From: Ischnura elegans
Lineage: Eukaryota; Arthropoda; Insecta; Odonata; Coenagrionidae
Direction: 5' to 3'
DNA: 64,000 bases
Assembly: GCF_921293095.1 (NCBI RefSeq)
Contig: NC_060257.1
Span: 56,704,968 to 56,768,967, forward strand
Below are positions 1 through 11,600 of this stretch, piece by piece (positions within the stretch are counted from its first letter, which is position 1; every line of letters begins with the position of its first letter). Position numbers and translations under genes: made by a program. Below the pieces are notes generated by a model, which worked only from the letters and a program-made list of their open reading frames with translations, made no database searches and had not been told where the DNA came from.

Positions 1-797
1 TCTGAATTTAAGGCTGACGAAACGGAAGCTAAAATTCTTTTGAGAAAATAGATCGCATACTTGCTTTTCCTTTTGGAACTCATGAATGAGGTTTACGGAA
101 TGCATTACTGGAGCATGAAATCCAATCGGAGCAGTTAACATATCCTCCTATTCACGTATGTCCTTTCTATTGGCGCCATGATAGAAATTTTATTGTAATG
201 TATTTTCATGTACAGCAGATGATGCCTTCATGTTCTCACAACTCATGCTTAATTCATGCTCAAATGTCAATGAGCGTTTGACATTTTTTCCTTGTAAAAA
301 CATTGCGCCCAAGAAATGCGTGGGAAGTGCGAAAAAAATCAATATGTACCTACATGAGGAAAAATGTGTCCTGATACAGAGTTATCATAAAAGAATGGTG
401 CGGTTTCGGTAATTCATAGGCAGATTGTAGGGATAAGGTGGTGGAGTTTTCTTCAGAGACTGCCCAATCCCTGGTATGGATTAATATGAGGATAAAGGAT
501 TATCGTTTAAAAAGACTGTAAAATATTTTGGGTTCCGTCATTATACACGCCGTAACAGGCAGCCAATTTCACCGAATTTCGTGTTTTTCCGTGGTCAATA
601 TTGCAGCGTGAAAAACGAGAAATTAAAAATTACGATGATCTTTTTAAATATCGATATTTCTTCTTCGTAAATATGCATTCAAATGTTATGTGCATAGAAT
701 AACAGTGGCGTCAGACGAATCTGCCCAGACGTCTGCAGCGTAGTTTTTGGTCGAAGTATCCGGGAGCCTTAAGTGGCTTCGAGGAGGGCACTTTGAG
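1..797. other. intergenic, nothing recognised
   Basis: AT-rich sequence with only short chance reading frames. I see no splice-flanked exon, TIR or tandem repeat here. Confidence 0.5.
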
Positions 798-892
798 AGC
801 AGCACTCCGTCTGTTGGATTGGACGTTAAGCCGTGGTCTCCTAAGCGCCTTTCGTTAGGAGTAGGCTAATGTCGGGTTTCTATCCTACCTAG
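798..892 (+). repeat. SINE family 1, fragment
   Basis: The stretch containing CACTCCGTCTGTTGGATTGG, then GACGTTAAGCCGTGGTCTCC and GCCTTTCGTTAGGAGTAGGC, is the reverse complement of the core of two longer copies near 29.85 kb and 61.78 kb. This copy is in the opposite orientation and lacks the tRNA-like end. It is a dispersed repeat, and the SINE assignment rests on the longer copies. Confidence 0.6.
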
Positions 893-2312
893 TGAATAAG
901 GACGCACATATTGAAATTTATCAATTATTCAAGAGAACTATTTGAGTCCACAAATTCGAAAAAAATCATTGACTATAAGTTATTCCGTTTTCATTTAAAC
1001 CATGTTCAAAACTGCACCGAACTCTTATTATATATTATTAAGACTGCGAGTAATTCTGTTTTTATTTAAAAAATGTTCAAAACAGCATCTTTCTCTTACG
1101 ATAACCCTGTATTCATTCCTAACATTTGCGTACCAATCAATGTAAAATCTAAAAAATCGGGAGTTCAAGTTGAAAGTCAATTTGTGTGAGCAAAGAAAGG
1201 CTACATGCATGTCAAAATCCCAGATCTTCATAAATATTCGTGTTGACACCGAGTTAATTACTGCATATCAACGGTTTAATCGCAACAGCGAGGAGGATTG
1301 AGATGTGGAAAAGGCGGAGAAGCAACGTGTCTACGTGATGAAAGAAAATTAAAATCTTGCAAGCGATAGACAAATGAGGCCACGGCGTGAATTCGGTATG
1401 GCGTAAATCAAGCGAAATCTAAGATTACGTGATGTGTATGCACAGTCGCTTCTAACAGAGTGAAGGAGACATAAAGAGACCTAAGGATGCTTTCGCAAAG
1501 TCTATGTAATGTTGAAATGTATGGAACCGATGAGTAAAGAGGAGGTGTAATGGGAGAAAACGTAATTAGCATTCCGAAAGCGCCATTAATCACCAGCTAC
1601 TCGCGCAGGTATTCGTTCGCCATTTGGGCTAACATTATATCCATGCGCTTGCATTATAATGTGAAGGCGTTGGAAAGGTTAAGGTCGCGGCAGACAAGTA
1701 GAAAGAGTTGTTTTACGATAGAGATATCTCTTTGACAACAAGTTACTAATATGGTGTGTTCATAATTTTATGGTAGTGAACAACAGCTTCTTCATGTTTA
1801 ACTGCATGCCCTCAATCAAACGCTGGTACTGAATCCCATTTAAAATAAATTTTACACAGTTAAATTTATTTAATATACTCACAGTGTAATACATACACAG
1901 TAATAGAACATAAAAAAATAATCTCGGCGTCAGCGTAATCTATGTATGTAGATCAAAATACAAGTTTAACCAGTTCAATATTAAATATTACGTTAGTGAT
2001 AGTGGAAAACGGCTAAAAAAAAATATTCCCATACGCTATCCAATGCATATATCACAGAAACGCTTCGGATGTCAATAATATGAATTTTTAGTTTAACAAT
2101 GTTAACATCCAATATTATCCGATTAATCATATCAATCGGTCTCTGCTAAATTTTTTTTAAATTTCTCGCGAGTTGGGGCGCCCGAATGTCAAAATGTTTT
2201 TCACTATGTTTTGTTATACATGTTTTTGTTATGTAAATGCCACTGTAAAATGATAAAATTTTCAGCTGTATACAAGCGTCAGTTTTCGAGCATAGATACC
2301 ATTACGTTAAGG
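893..2312. other. intergenic, nothing recognised
   Basis: AT-rich DNA with no supported gene. Two short overlapping reading frames around 1.4-1.7 kb run antiparallel to each other and resemble no known protein. Confidence 0.5.
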
Positions 2313-2405
2313 AAATCGGTGACAGAGATAAAGTCTATCCCAAAGATCGAGTTTGAAAAGTGTTTCGAGGAATGGAAGAAATTACAAAGAGTTTCCTCTG
2401 AATAG
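2313..2405 (+). pseudogene. mariner-type transposase, C-terminal fragment
   Basis: About 30 codons read KSVTEIKSIPKIEFEKCFEE followed by WKK and a stop. The pattern EIK-IPK-EF-KCFEEWKK is the conserved C-terminal tail of mariner-family transposases, where it is normally followed by an RWHKC/ASEG-like ending; here the tail decays at once. No DDE catalytic block and no terminal repeats are visible nearby, so this is an isolated relic. The reading frame extends upstream to an ATG at 2211, but that part is not recognisable. A chance match cannot be excluded on so short a piece. Confidence 0.45.
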
Positions 2406-2777
2406 GATGCCAAGCGATATGCTTGCTAAAGTTTATAAATGAATGAAAAATGAAATTTTTTGTGCTTATTGCATTCCATACGAGAGTTTTTACTTTAATG
2501 TAAGCCAAAGACCTTTCCGCGAGTAAATTTAAACACTGATTGTTAAAGGTACTCATCTTAATGTCAATAATATCACAGAAAGATGGATATAATCGTTGCA
2601 ATCGTTTACTTTTAGTGTAATTACAGCAATTGATTTACTAACAGTTATTACAAAAATAATTACATTTTATTCAAGGTGAAATATTTTTTACAGTTCATAT
2701 ATCCCTGAGTTGACCATACGAATATCAACTTCGCCACACAACTTTTATACTATAGTTTTATATCTCAAGGTACTAGT
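2406..2777. other. intergenic, nothing recognised
   Basis: AT-rich flank of the hAT-like element that follows. Confidence 0.5.
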
Positions 2778-2785
2778 GTTCGAGC

Positions 2786-3490
2786 CAGTGGCGGCGCGTG
2801 CGTATACGCATGTTAGCAAATGCACACCCAAAGATGAATGAATTATAAAAGAAAACTATTCCTTTGCAACGAGAAGGATAAAAATCCTGTCTACATATGC
2901 AAGAAACATGAAGCTCCGAACGCTACCGCTATCTCCTTTTCGAATTCACCGCTCTACAAGTGTGCGATCCCGTGGCATCGCGCCGGGCGCATTTTCGGTC
3001 TATGCGATCGCTTGAGGGTGCTCTGGCGGGACGAAGTAAGCGGGGGGGTATGTACAGTTCAAATGGGTGATGGGAGCAGACTCAAAACGATGCGAGTGCG
3101 CACGCGCATATTTTTGGTGAGTGACTCGCAGATAGTGTAGTGGTGTAGCCGCCACCTACACTACCTGCGCTCAGGATCCTAGTCCGTCTACAGAGTCATC
3201 TGTATGGCCGTTTTCTACACTACTTCCTCATAGGGTGTAAGGAAAGGAGAATGAATTTCACCTACCGTCACTTGTAAAGGTGTGTTTAGAATAATTATTT
3301 TCATGCATGCTAATATTATTTCTGTTCATGCAATTTTAAGGGTAGAATATACCAGTGATATGTTTTGCTTGCTATGTATTCTATTACGACGAAATATGAT
3401 GCTCATGGATTAGTATTAACATAATATAATTAAATCATCCTATATCTGCTGTAATGCACACCCTAGATAAATTACCACGAGCCGCCACTG
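2786..3490. mobile_element. hAT-type MITE, 705 bp
   Basis: The left end begins CAGTGGCGGCGCGTG and the right end is its inverted counterpart, CACGAGCCGCCACTG, one mismatch in 15. The element is flanked on both sides by the identical 8-mer GTTCGAGC (2778-2785 and 3491-3498). An 8-bp target duplication with TIRs starting CAGTG is the signature of the hAT superfamily. ATGCACACCC occurs near both ends in direct orientation. No transposase is encoded, so it is non-autonomous. The intact duplication suggests a fairly recent insertion. Confidence 0.85.
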
Positions 3491-3498
3491 GTTCGAGC

Positions 3499-4599
3499 CA
3501 TGAAAATGCAGAATCAATGATTTCATTATTTTTATTAATACAGAGTTTGCATTTATTTGTCTTATTTTCAGTCGAATCACATATGATCTGTCATTTTTTG
3601 TATGCCTTAGTAGTAGATGTTAAATTTAAGACGTACAGTCTCGATCAACACTAACTCGTTGAGCTCTCTCCTTTTTTTTTTTACGAAAAAACGGCAGGTT
3701 GAATGTTTTTCACGCGAAAGATATAAAATTAAGGCCAAAGATCGTGAAGGGAAGCGGTGATTAAGAACGACTGACGCATTTGAAACCATTGGATCTGGAA
3801 ATCAAATATTTGATCAGCAAAAATGGTCAGTAATTAGCGATTTATTTTTTGCTCTCTTTTCCTCTTTCGACAACAATTTTAAGTTCTTCTATTACCTCGA
3901 TGAACTGAGTTAACCTGCTTGAAGCGATTTTGCCAAAAAATTACTCAATGGACTCCTACTCTTTAGGAAATCATTGCTTCAATGTTTTCCAGGCCAAAGA
4001 TAGAGAGAATATGAAGACCGGAGATCGTAAACAGGGAGTTGATGGAAATATTATGAGAAAATTATGTGCGTATTTGGAATCTCGGGGCCTTGAAATCCCT
4101 CCGTTATGCAGCAGGAGGGATAATTCGACCTCACGAAATAGCCTCTGGAGTTCGTTAACAAGCGCGGTAGAGGCCATCAGGAAAGCAAAAACCTTGGCCC
4201 TTGGTCGGAACGGGAATCCAATCTGCTCAGTGGGCCATCGGTAGTGGAAAGGGGAGTGGATGATTTCACGGAAAATAATTATGAAAGAGGCGAGACTTTT
4301 CGGTGATTTCAGGGTTGGGGGTTGCGGAGATTTCAACGCCTGCAACAGATTGTGGAACGCGGTAGCTAACGTGTTCTTTTTCCCTCCCTCCTCGTAAGGC
4401 AAGCCATCCCATATGGTCTTAGACATAATCTCACATGGTCTTAGACACTTTATCTTTATTTTAAACATACGCCCATTTCACCATTAAGAATTCCGTGAAG
4501 ATTTACAGTTCCAGAAACTCCAAGCACAGCATGTAAAATGCAACTCTGTGCATGTGTTCAAAGCAATTTTACTGGTCTCGGTGTTAGCGGAGATAAATC
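3499..4599. other. intergenic, no supported gene
   Basis: There are overlapping reading frames of about 100 codons (+) and 165 codons (-) around 3.93-4.47 kb. They lie antiparallel, match no family I know, and have no clear splice or promoter context. A 13-bp sequence ATGGTCTTAGACA is repeated at about 4412 and 4436. Confidence 0.45.
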
Positions 4600-4665
4600 C
4601 TAGCCAGACAAACAGTAGGTCACGAGTTCCGGTCCCGCCTGGATATCCAGGGCATGGGTTGCTTA
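4600..4665 (+). repeat. tRNA-derived SINE-like fragment (family 2)
   Basis: GGTCACGAGTTCCGGTCCCG followed by CCTGGATATCCAGGGCATGG resembles the pol III B-box region and downstream sequence of the better-preserved copy near 35.12 kb (GGTCGCGGGTTCGAGTCCCG, CCTGGGTAAGTTACC). The B box here is mutated, so this copy is probably dead. Confidence 0.45.
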
Positions 4666-6221
4666 AATGTGTTCAGTTTACTCGTCTGTTAATGTTTTAT
4701 ATTGAATTGCTTGTGATTGAGGGCATCTGGAATATACATATGATTATCATTATAATTTACACGAAAGATGGAATTTACTACGAAATCATTCAGAATCGAT
4801 TGGATTTGAACACGGATTTCCTATTTGCTGGTCAGGTATATCTTATGAATTTACCCCATGGGTGAATTTTAATGTCGGTTTCTTCAATCACCGAGAAATT
4901 TTCATTTACTACTGAACTTCATCTGGAATTTTACAAAAATAAAATTTCTCTCTCATAAATTTATACTGCAATTAAATACAAAGCTATTCTAATGGAAATA
5001 GACCCCTAATAAGAAGCCTTTCAAGCGCACATGAAGAATATAGAAAGGTACCGAGCTCTTCCTATCGAATTCCACGGCAAAAACGAGTGCTTTACTCGAT
5101 GACATTCTCTCTTTGATTTAGAAAGATAGCAAAGCTATCCACCAAGAAATGCTATGAGGAAGCCTGCAGATATTATTATTATCCATTGCTGTAAGTATGG
5201 TATTGCCTGGTGGCAGCATTAGATGCATACACATGAATAACAAATGTACCTATCTAATAAGAAGTTTAGAGACAGAGAAGACACCTATAGTAAAAAATAA
5301 CACAATAATTCTAATATCATGCTAATAAGAATTTAACATTGTCCCAAAAAGGGTAAAATCATAAACTTGATTATTCCACTATGTTGAGCGCACTGGTCAA
5401 GTTCGAAGTAAAAGTATTATTTATTACTGAATTATTACCCAAAAAATTCTCATGTTTGGATATTTTTACTGCGCATTGCAATAATTCCATATCCATGATC
5501 TTGAAGTCTTTAATTTTTATTGATAAATCTTCTGCTCGAAGTTTTATGAAATTACTTCTTAAGTAAACAGTAAAGTATACTCATACATAAAGCCTGATTG
5601 CTAGTGAGAGGGAAAATTTTATAAATATATTAATATTAGATGGGCTACTGTCGCATATTGTTGAGATTCTAATTTGGCATATATTTTAGCCGATAACACT
5701 GTAATAGCGTTAAATATTTATCTTTTAATGCTGATTTTTAAGCAATAGATTGTTATTGTTAGGTTTTAAGATATATTTTCATTGGTAGGTTCATGTAACA
5801 AACATATTTAACTTCGTTTTTACGTAATATTAATTAAAACTAGAATGCATTTATCAAATAAATCGCTGCCAGTGCATTTAAGAACTTCAAATCTAATTTA
5901 ATGTCAACGTAAAGTTGCATGCTTACTTATTGCCATTAATAATATGCCATTTTTATGCTTCAGGATTGATTGATGTTGAGTTTCACTTAGAGCATACGCA
6001 TTGTCGTAAGTTACTGCTTAATAGATGGGTAAAAAGCATATTTCGCTGCGTTCCATTCATCCAATTTCACGGGCTTGGAGTAAATAATTGTAATTCGAAT
6101 AATGTTTAGGGCAATGGAAAGAAATCAAGCGTTATCGGTGTCTCCCACCGATATTTTCTCAAATGAGACATATTATTGCAAGAAGTAGTGCACATCGAGA
6201 TCCTTAGAATATTTGATATAT
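4666..6221. other. intergenic, nothing supported
   Basis: AT-rich. A short motif, TTGCCTGGTGGCAGCAT at about 5205-5221, recurs inverted near 13.52 kb and 42.58 kb as a small dispersed sequence. Confidence 0.45.
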
Positions 6222-6390
6222 TTCAACGATCACCTTCATGTTTATTTTTGCGCGGGAAATAATGGAATTAGAAGGGCGTTTATTCACTCTCGGAACCTTG
6301 GAGGCGACATTTCCAGGGTGGTCGTCTTATGCCTGAAGGTTTGTCGTTCACCGAACGAAAGTGAGAACGCTTATTGCGCTTGTGTCATTG
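6222..6390 (+). repeat. duplicated gene A upstream segment, copy 1
   Basis: The stretch CCAGGGTGGTCGTC..ATGCCTGAAGGTTTGTCGTTC..GAACGAAAGT aligns with 8175-8250, immediately upstream of the gene A promoter (CCAGGGTAGTCGTC..ATGCCTGAAGGCTCGTCGTTC..GAACGAAAGT). A short part (ACGATCACCTT..TTTATTTTTGCG) also recurs at 7497-7530. No TATA box or MYKL exon follows this copy. Confidence 0.55.
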
Positions 6391-6677
6391 TTATGAGAAA
6401 TGTGTTTACTTCACGCATTCTGATCAATCAATTCCTTTGTCCGAGTGTAATTTTGAGGATTTCAAAGCTCACATTGACATTAATTAAAAGAAAGAAACGT
6501 GATATAAGACACGTAAGAAAGGTCAAACGGGTTTGTTGTAATAAGTGACAAATCAGTAATCGATGTGTAAGTTCAGAAGATTGGAAAATAAGATGTTAGG
6601 TTAGTTGAGGGAGAAAAAGAATTAACGAGAATATAAATACCTACTGGACATGTTAGACATGTATTTCAGACAAACAG

Positions 6678-6843
6678 TTAAGTGTATAAGTTGTTTCATG
6701 ATAGTTCATGGCAATTCCCAGTGTAACTAGCCATGCTGACGCGATTGATTACTGATGTGATGAGGGAAGGATATATTTTGCATTCATGATATAATTTTCT
6801 ATTTGTGCTAAGTTATTCTGATAGACCTGAACGTTTTCCTCTG
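6678..6843 (+). repeat. 165-bp direct repeat, copy 1
   Basis: Begins TTAAGTGTATAAGTTGTTTC and ends GACCTGAACGTTTTCCTCT. A second copy at 7229-7395 shows about 90% identity. The pair brackets a retrotransposon-like coding fragment. Confidence 0.75.
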
Positions 6844-6969
6844 AATAAATAGTAATATTGTGTGAAGATAAGTTATAAAATCAGGAAGGATGAAAAAAAT
6901 GAAAGATATGAGGATATTTTATATTGTTGAGGATAATATACTAAACGAAACGATTTATTTTTGACCTCA

Positions 6970-7228
6970 AAAAATAGGATCGGATTAGTAGCTCGTACGC
7001 CCGCCTAAACTGGATGAAATTCAAACAAAGTCGCCTTTATCATCTTATCTGCCTTACATTCAAAATACTTTCTTCTTGTAACCAGCCATATATGGACAAA
7101 ATATTAAATTTAATACCTACCAGAAATCACAACTTTGACATTCAAATCCCTCACCATAGAATATCTCACCTTAATAAATCATTACCGATAGAAATAAGAA
7201 ATTTGCCATCAATACATGTATTTAAGAC
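6970..7228 (+). pseudogene. possible non-LTR retrotransposon ORF2 C-terminus
   Basis: The reading frame contains LKFQ/MKFKQSRLYHLICLTFKI, then a segment with NLIPTRNHNF-IQIPHHRISHLNKSLPI and a final PSIHVFKT. Spacing of a hydrophobic YHLICLTFK helix, a PTR-N/IPHHR--H-NKS motif and an -FK ending resembles the extreme C-terminal region of jockey/CR1-like ORF2 proteins, after the reverse transcriptase domain. No reverse transcriptase catalytic motif or endonuclease is present, so it would be a short 3' remnant. Weak assignment; it sits exactly between two 165-bp direct repeats. Confidence 0.35.
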
Positions 7229-7395
7229 TTAAGTGTATAAGTTGTTTCATGATAGTTCATGACAATTCCCAAATGTAACTAGCCATGCTGACGTGATTGA
7301 TTACTAATGTGATGAGGGAAGAACGTATTTTGCATTCATGATATAATTTTATATTTGTGCTACGTTTCTCTGTTAGGCCTGAACGTTTTCCTCTA
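7229..7395 (+). repeat. 165-bp direct repeat, copy 2
   Basis: Partner of the copy at 6678-6843; differs by scattered substitutions and small indels. Confidence 0.75.
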
Positions 7396-8154
7396 TGATA
7401 TTCTCCAACCATATCGTTAAACTCGGGAGAGGGGATTGGGTTTCAGCATTATTAGAATTTCAATTAAGCTCTAGCTCCTCGAAAAATTCGCATAATTCAA
7501 CGACCACCTTGTTATTTATTTTTGCGTTAGAAATAATGATACTTGAAACGTGTTTAATGTCCAAGAAGACTACATATAGAGCATAAGTTATGTATTAGGT
7601 ATACCGATATTGTAAAAAATAGCATTTTTCAACAAACGTGTTCATATTCGAGCGGAAAAGGATCGATTTCTTTTTCTTGGCTTCAATTAGTAAATGATGA
7701 TCTACGTCTCGGAGTATAGGTAAGAGAATGTAATTTAAAATTGTATGCCAACTTTTCGATACCTATCTTATATCTTCTTCAGGGCAGTAAATGATAATGA
7801 TCAAATAAATTGATGCATGAAGGCCTGAAAGATTGTTATTTTGATACTAAAAAAATAATAAAAAAATTCAATTGTACATAAATCAAAGAGAAGAGACAAG
7901 AATCTGGAGATACCTTATTTTCTCAAATTTGTGTACTGATTGCAACTAAGCTAGTACAATATCATAGTCATCATGAATTTGGATTTATTAAATAAAAATA
8001 AATTTAACTTAGATTGCCAATGTCTGATCTTTTATTGCAGTTTATTTTTGTTTTCAGATATATTGATCATTGATTAATAATGGAATTGAAGGGGAAGCCC
8101 ATTTTAATGAGAATAAAAAAATGATGGAGCTCCTTATTTTATCCGAATTGCCAA
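7396..8154. other. intergenic, AT-rich
   Basis: Contains a partial copy of the gene A upstream repeat at about 7497-7530 and otherwise nothing recognised. Confidence 0.4.
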
Positions 8155-8568
8155 GATTTTTCCGGGACGAAATTCCCAGGGTAGTCGTCAAGATGCCTGA
8201 AGGCTCGTCGTTCTCAGAACGAAAGTAAGATCACCTTGTACACATGTCGCCTCTTGGGCGATGGGTGGGATACGACCGCCACATGATAAGGACGAGTCGC
8301 CCACAAAAGGGGTGCGGGTCTTGGCGGGAAAACGCTCCATCTTTAGAGGTACGCCCTCGGGCGTTGGAGGCGGGGAACTCCTCGTCAAATGGGGTTACGG
8401 TGGTTGGGGCGGGCGCGCCATTCCAGAAGGTGCAACTGTCGCGTGCCATAATGGGAGACCGAAAGAGTGTGGGTTAAGAATCTTCGGCTTAGTTAGAGGA
8501 ATGGGTGATCGACTTTGGAGGGCGATATGGAAGAGAACTAAGACAGAGAGGGGTAGGAGGGGTTTGGG
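8155..8568 (+). promoter_or_regulatory. gene A upstream region, GC-rich
   Basis: A sharp change from AT-rich flank to GC-rich sequence (about 8240-8450, with GGTTGGGGCGGGCGCGCC) leads into the TATA box. The distal part (8175-8250) is the second copy of the repeat at 6222-6390. Several chance frames are open through this GC-rich stretch on both strands; I treat them as non-coding because the promoter and first exon follow directly. Confidence 0.55.
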
Positions 8569-8575
8569 TATAAAA
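8569..8575 (+). promoter_or_regulatory. TATA box of gene A
   Basis: TATAAAA lies 112 bp upstream of the ATG at 8681. The gene B TATAAAA lies 101 bp upstream of its ATG, so the spacing is nearly conserved. Transcription would start around 8598-8605. Confidence 0.8.
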
Positions 8576-8680
8576 GCTTTAGGGTCTACCGCACAGATGA
8601 CACAAACCTCATCAGGTCGACAAGAGATCAATCTATCTCCTCTTTACAACCCACGGAATACAACCACCCCACAAATAAAC

Positions 8681-11600
8681 ATGTACAAGCTGGTGAGTAT
8701 TTTAAATTCGATTATTACCATGTTCCTCCGACATTCTATCATCTCATTCATTATTCTACAATCAATTTTCCTAGTTTATAGATTAAGATTGGACAGAATT
8801 TAACTTTTATATAAAATATTCAATTCAAATTTTAATAATTTGTTTCAAATTTAATTTAAATTAATTCAAGAATGATTAGTGTTAAAATCGCTTAGTGACA
8901 TTTCACACGACTTATTAATACTTGGACAGAATTTAACTTCTATATTTTTTTAAAAATTCAATTAAATTTTTACTAATTTATTTCAAATTTGATTTAAATT
9001 AATTCAAGAATGATAGGTGTTAAAATCACTTCGTGAAATTTTATACAACTTATTAATAATCCCCCGATTTTATTATATGGTACTGTGCTATTATCAAAGG
9101 TAACCACGAAAGTTTTTGGGAGTAAGTGCCGTCTATACACCATTCTATGAGGAATAAGGGGGTCAGTGGAAGACAGAAGGGGGACTGCATGCATTCAGTG
9201 ACAGTCAATCTATACTCTTTATTTTACGGCCCCGCCCCCTCGAAAGCACGTATATAATATGCAACAAAATTTTTGAAGTTATCCAAGGGAATGGCACAGT
9301 TAGTGACGAAATCTGTCGAATGAAAAGGTGTGAGGAATATTATGAAATTAGGAATTGTTTTGAACAGAATAATGCCATATACTGTTTAATTATTGTAGGC
9401 GTACCGTTTTCGTTTTCCTGGTTAATATTAAACAATGTCATCATTATTCACGAGTGAATTTAGGACTACCTATACCTCTCTTACAATCAACTTGTTTGAC
9501 AATCACGTACCCATGCCATGGATGGTGGTCAAACCCCCCAGGGGGAAATCGAACCCGCGACCTCTAGGTTAGCACTCGGGGACTTTACCCCGGCGCCACC
9601 GAGGCCGACCTCATCCTCCCTCTCGTTACATCTTCCTGAAGACAGTTTCTGCAGAGGACAGCAGACGTCTTCAGCTGCTGACACGCCGGCAAAACTGTTG
9701 TAACAAAAATGAATCGACGCGGTGGACAACCAAGCAACCTAGCAACGCCTCCTACACCACTCCACGGAAGCCTACATTAACTTTTGAATTATTGTTTAAC
9801 TTTTGGTAAACACTCTTTCTCCAGCTCAATCTCCAGACATACCTATCTCATATTTTCCATCAATTCCTGCTTTTTAACTTGCCACTACGCACAATTAGAT
9901 ACCGCGAACCGCGAAGAAGTTGCTCAATATCATGTTCATTACTGCTCCTCCTTAACTGAGTAATCTCATATCTTTCTTCTCATCTCTGTCATCAATTCGT
10001 GATTTAAAACTAATCTTCACTCAATATCAAACATGTCAAACGTGTTGAACCTTTTTATTCACCTTTATTCTCTATTTTCCCTCAATCAGCATCCTGTTTT
10101 TCTCTCTTCTTATCTCATTGATCGTTTGATGATTTATCACTTATTACAGCATACACACCTGACCTTCCTTACGTGTCTCTCGTTCGTGTCCTCGGTCCTG
10201 TTTTTTTTTTTTTTTTTTTTTTAATGGACTCGTCCAACCGAATGCGTCATCGACCCAGTTTCTCGTGTTCGCCGCAGTGTGATGTGTGCTATTTTTGGCG
10301 TGCGTGTGCAAACGAGGAAAGAGCGCGATATAGTTATTCTTATTTTTTTAATACAACCTCCCCAGCAGTGCCTGCCTGCAATTGAGCTACTCGCCTTATA
10401 TCAAGCCTCTTTAGTGGTTCCAGAGACTACCTTACAGTTGGGTGTTATCAACTGGGCCCAAGATGTCTCGACGAAAACATGCAGCTATAATAGCTCCGAG
10501 AAAATGAGTGTGATGAATAATAAGTTTACGAATTCATCTGAGATGCCTTAGGCCGAGTCAGTTTAATAATGCTGGCGTCTCGGTATTTCAGCAATGCTCT
10601 GGCCTTACTTGCCATGAATTTGCTCATGTTTTGGAAGTATACAATTTACTTCAAAGTGCACGAGTGAGGTGAGACTACACTCCAACCGTAAAATTTCAAC
10701 TTCGACCAAGTTTCTTATAATCGCATCGTAAGAATTGGAACTTCAAACTACGATGCGTTGATCTTTGATTTAGAGATACGATATAGAACTTTGTGAAGCA
10801 TACGTTTTTCGTTAATTTTTTTCGTGTTTTACATCGAACCAGCGCTGAAATTAATATATGAAATGTAAAATACATAGAGAGGAATCTTTATAAATATTAA
10901 AATGTAACGCCCCTCACATAGTTTGCATGAATACCCCAATAATTATGACAAAGTTTTATAGCTTAAAATAATTAAATGGAAGACTATCTATACACGATTT
11001 TTAAGAATAGAAAACGACCTCCGTCTCAATGTGCTATAAAGTGGACCTGTGACGTCAACACCTTGTTCAGTTAACCCAGTCTGAGATTCACAATGGAAGA
11101 AGATGGCTTGGTGTTGTAGCTGGTGCATACCTGACCGGTAATCGGGAGATTCGAGTTCGAATCTCGGCTAATCCAAATGAATTTTTCATAGCGAATTTCA
11201 TCCTTCGCGTGTATAATTAATATGAGATGGAAAAAATGATCGTCTGATTCAGGCTGTAGACGCGTGAATTGAGGACCCCAGAAGCCTAATGGTCTATAGA
11301 TTCAGGAACTCGCGCTCGTGAATGAAAATATACGTGAATGAGTGAGTGTTAAGTCACGTATCGGGTTGTATATTTTATAGATTTACTTCTACCCATTTTC
11401 TACAATAATACTTCGTATCACAGCAACCAAATCCACCAAATCTGCGAAATTATAAAAATTACACTAGGCCTTTCGGATCCTCAATTTTAAGCTACCTGTA
11501 AAATTTTGCATCTGCTCGTTATGAAAATGTTTTCTCTAAAACCATTGATCTTCTTTTCGTTCAAGGTCGCCCTCCTTGCCCTAGTGGCCTTCGTATCCGC

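Larger units (their letters stand above)
8693..11565 (+). other. intron 1 of gene A (2873 bp)
   Basis: Donor GTGAGTAT after CTG, acceptor TTCAAG before GTCGCC. It holds a 133-bp tandem dimer, SINE-like pieces on both strands and a T22 run. Stretches between these (about 9.06-9.5 and 10.25-11.1 kb) show nothing else I can name. Confidence 0.8.

Noticed and set aside
3930-4468. 104-codon (+) and 165-codon (-) overlapping frames
   Set aside because: Antiparallel to each other, no recognisable motifs, no splice or promoter context.
8261-8803. 180-codon + frame over the gene A promoter and first exon
   Set aside because: It runs through the TATA box and past the exon 1 donor in a different frame; openness reflects GC-rich sequence.
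9518-9612. possible functional tRNA gene
   Set aside because: A and B boxes are present but no acceptor stem closes; a SINE head fits better.
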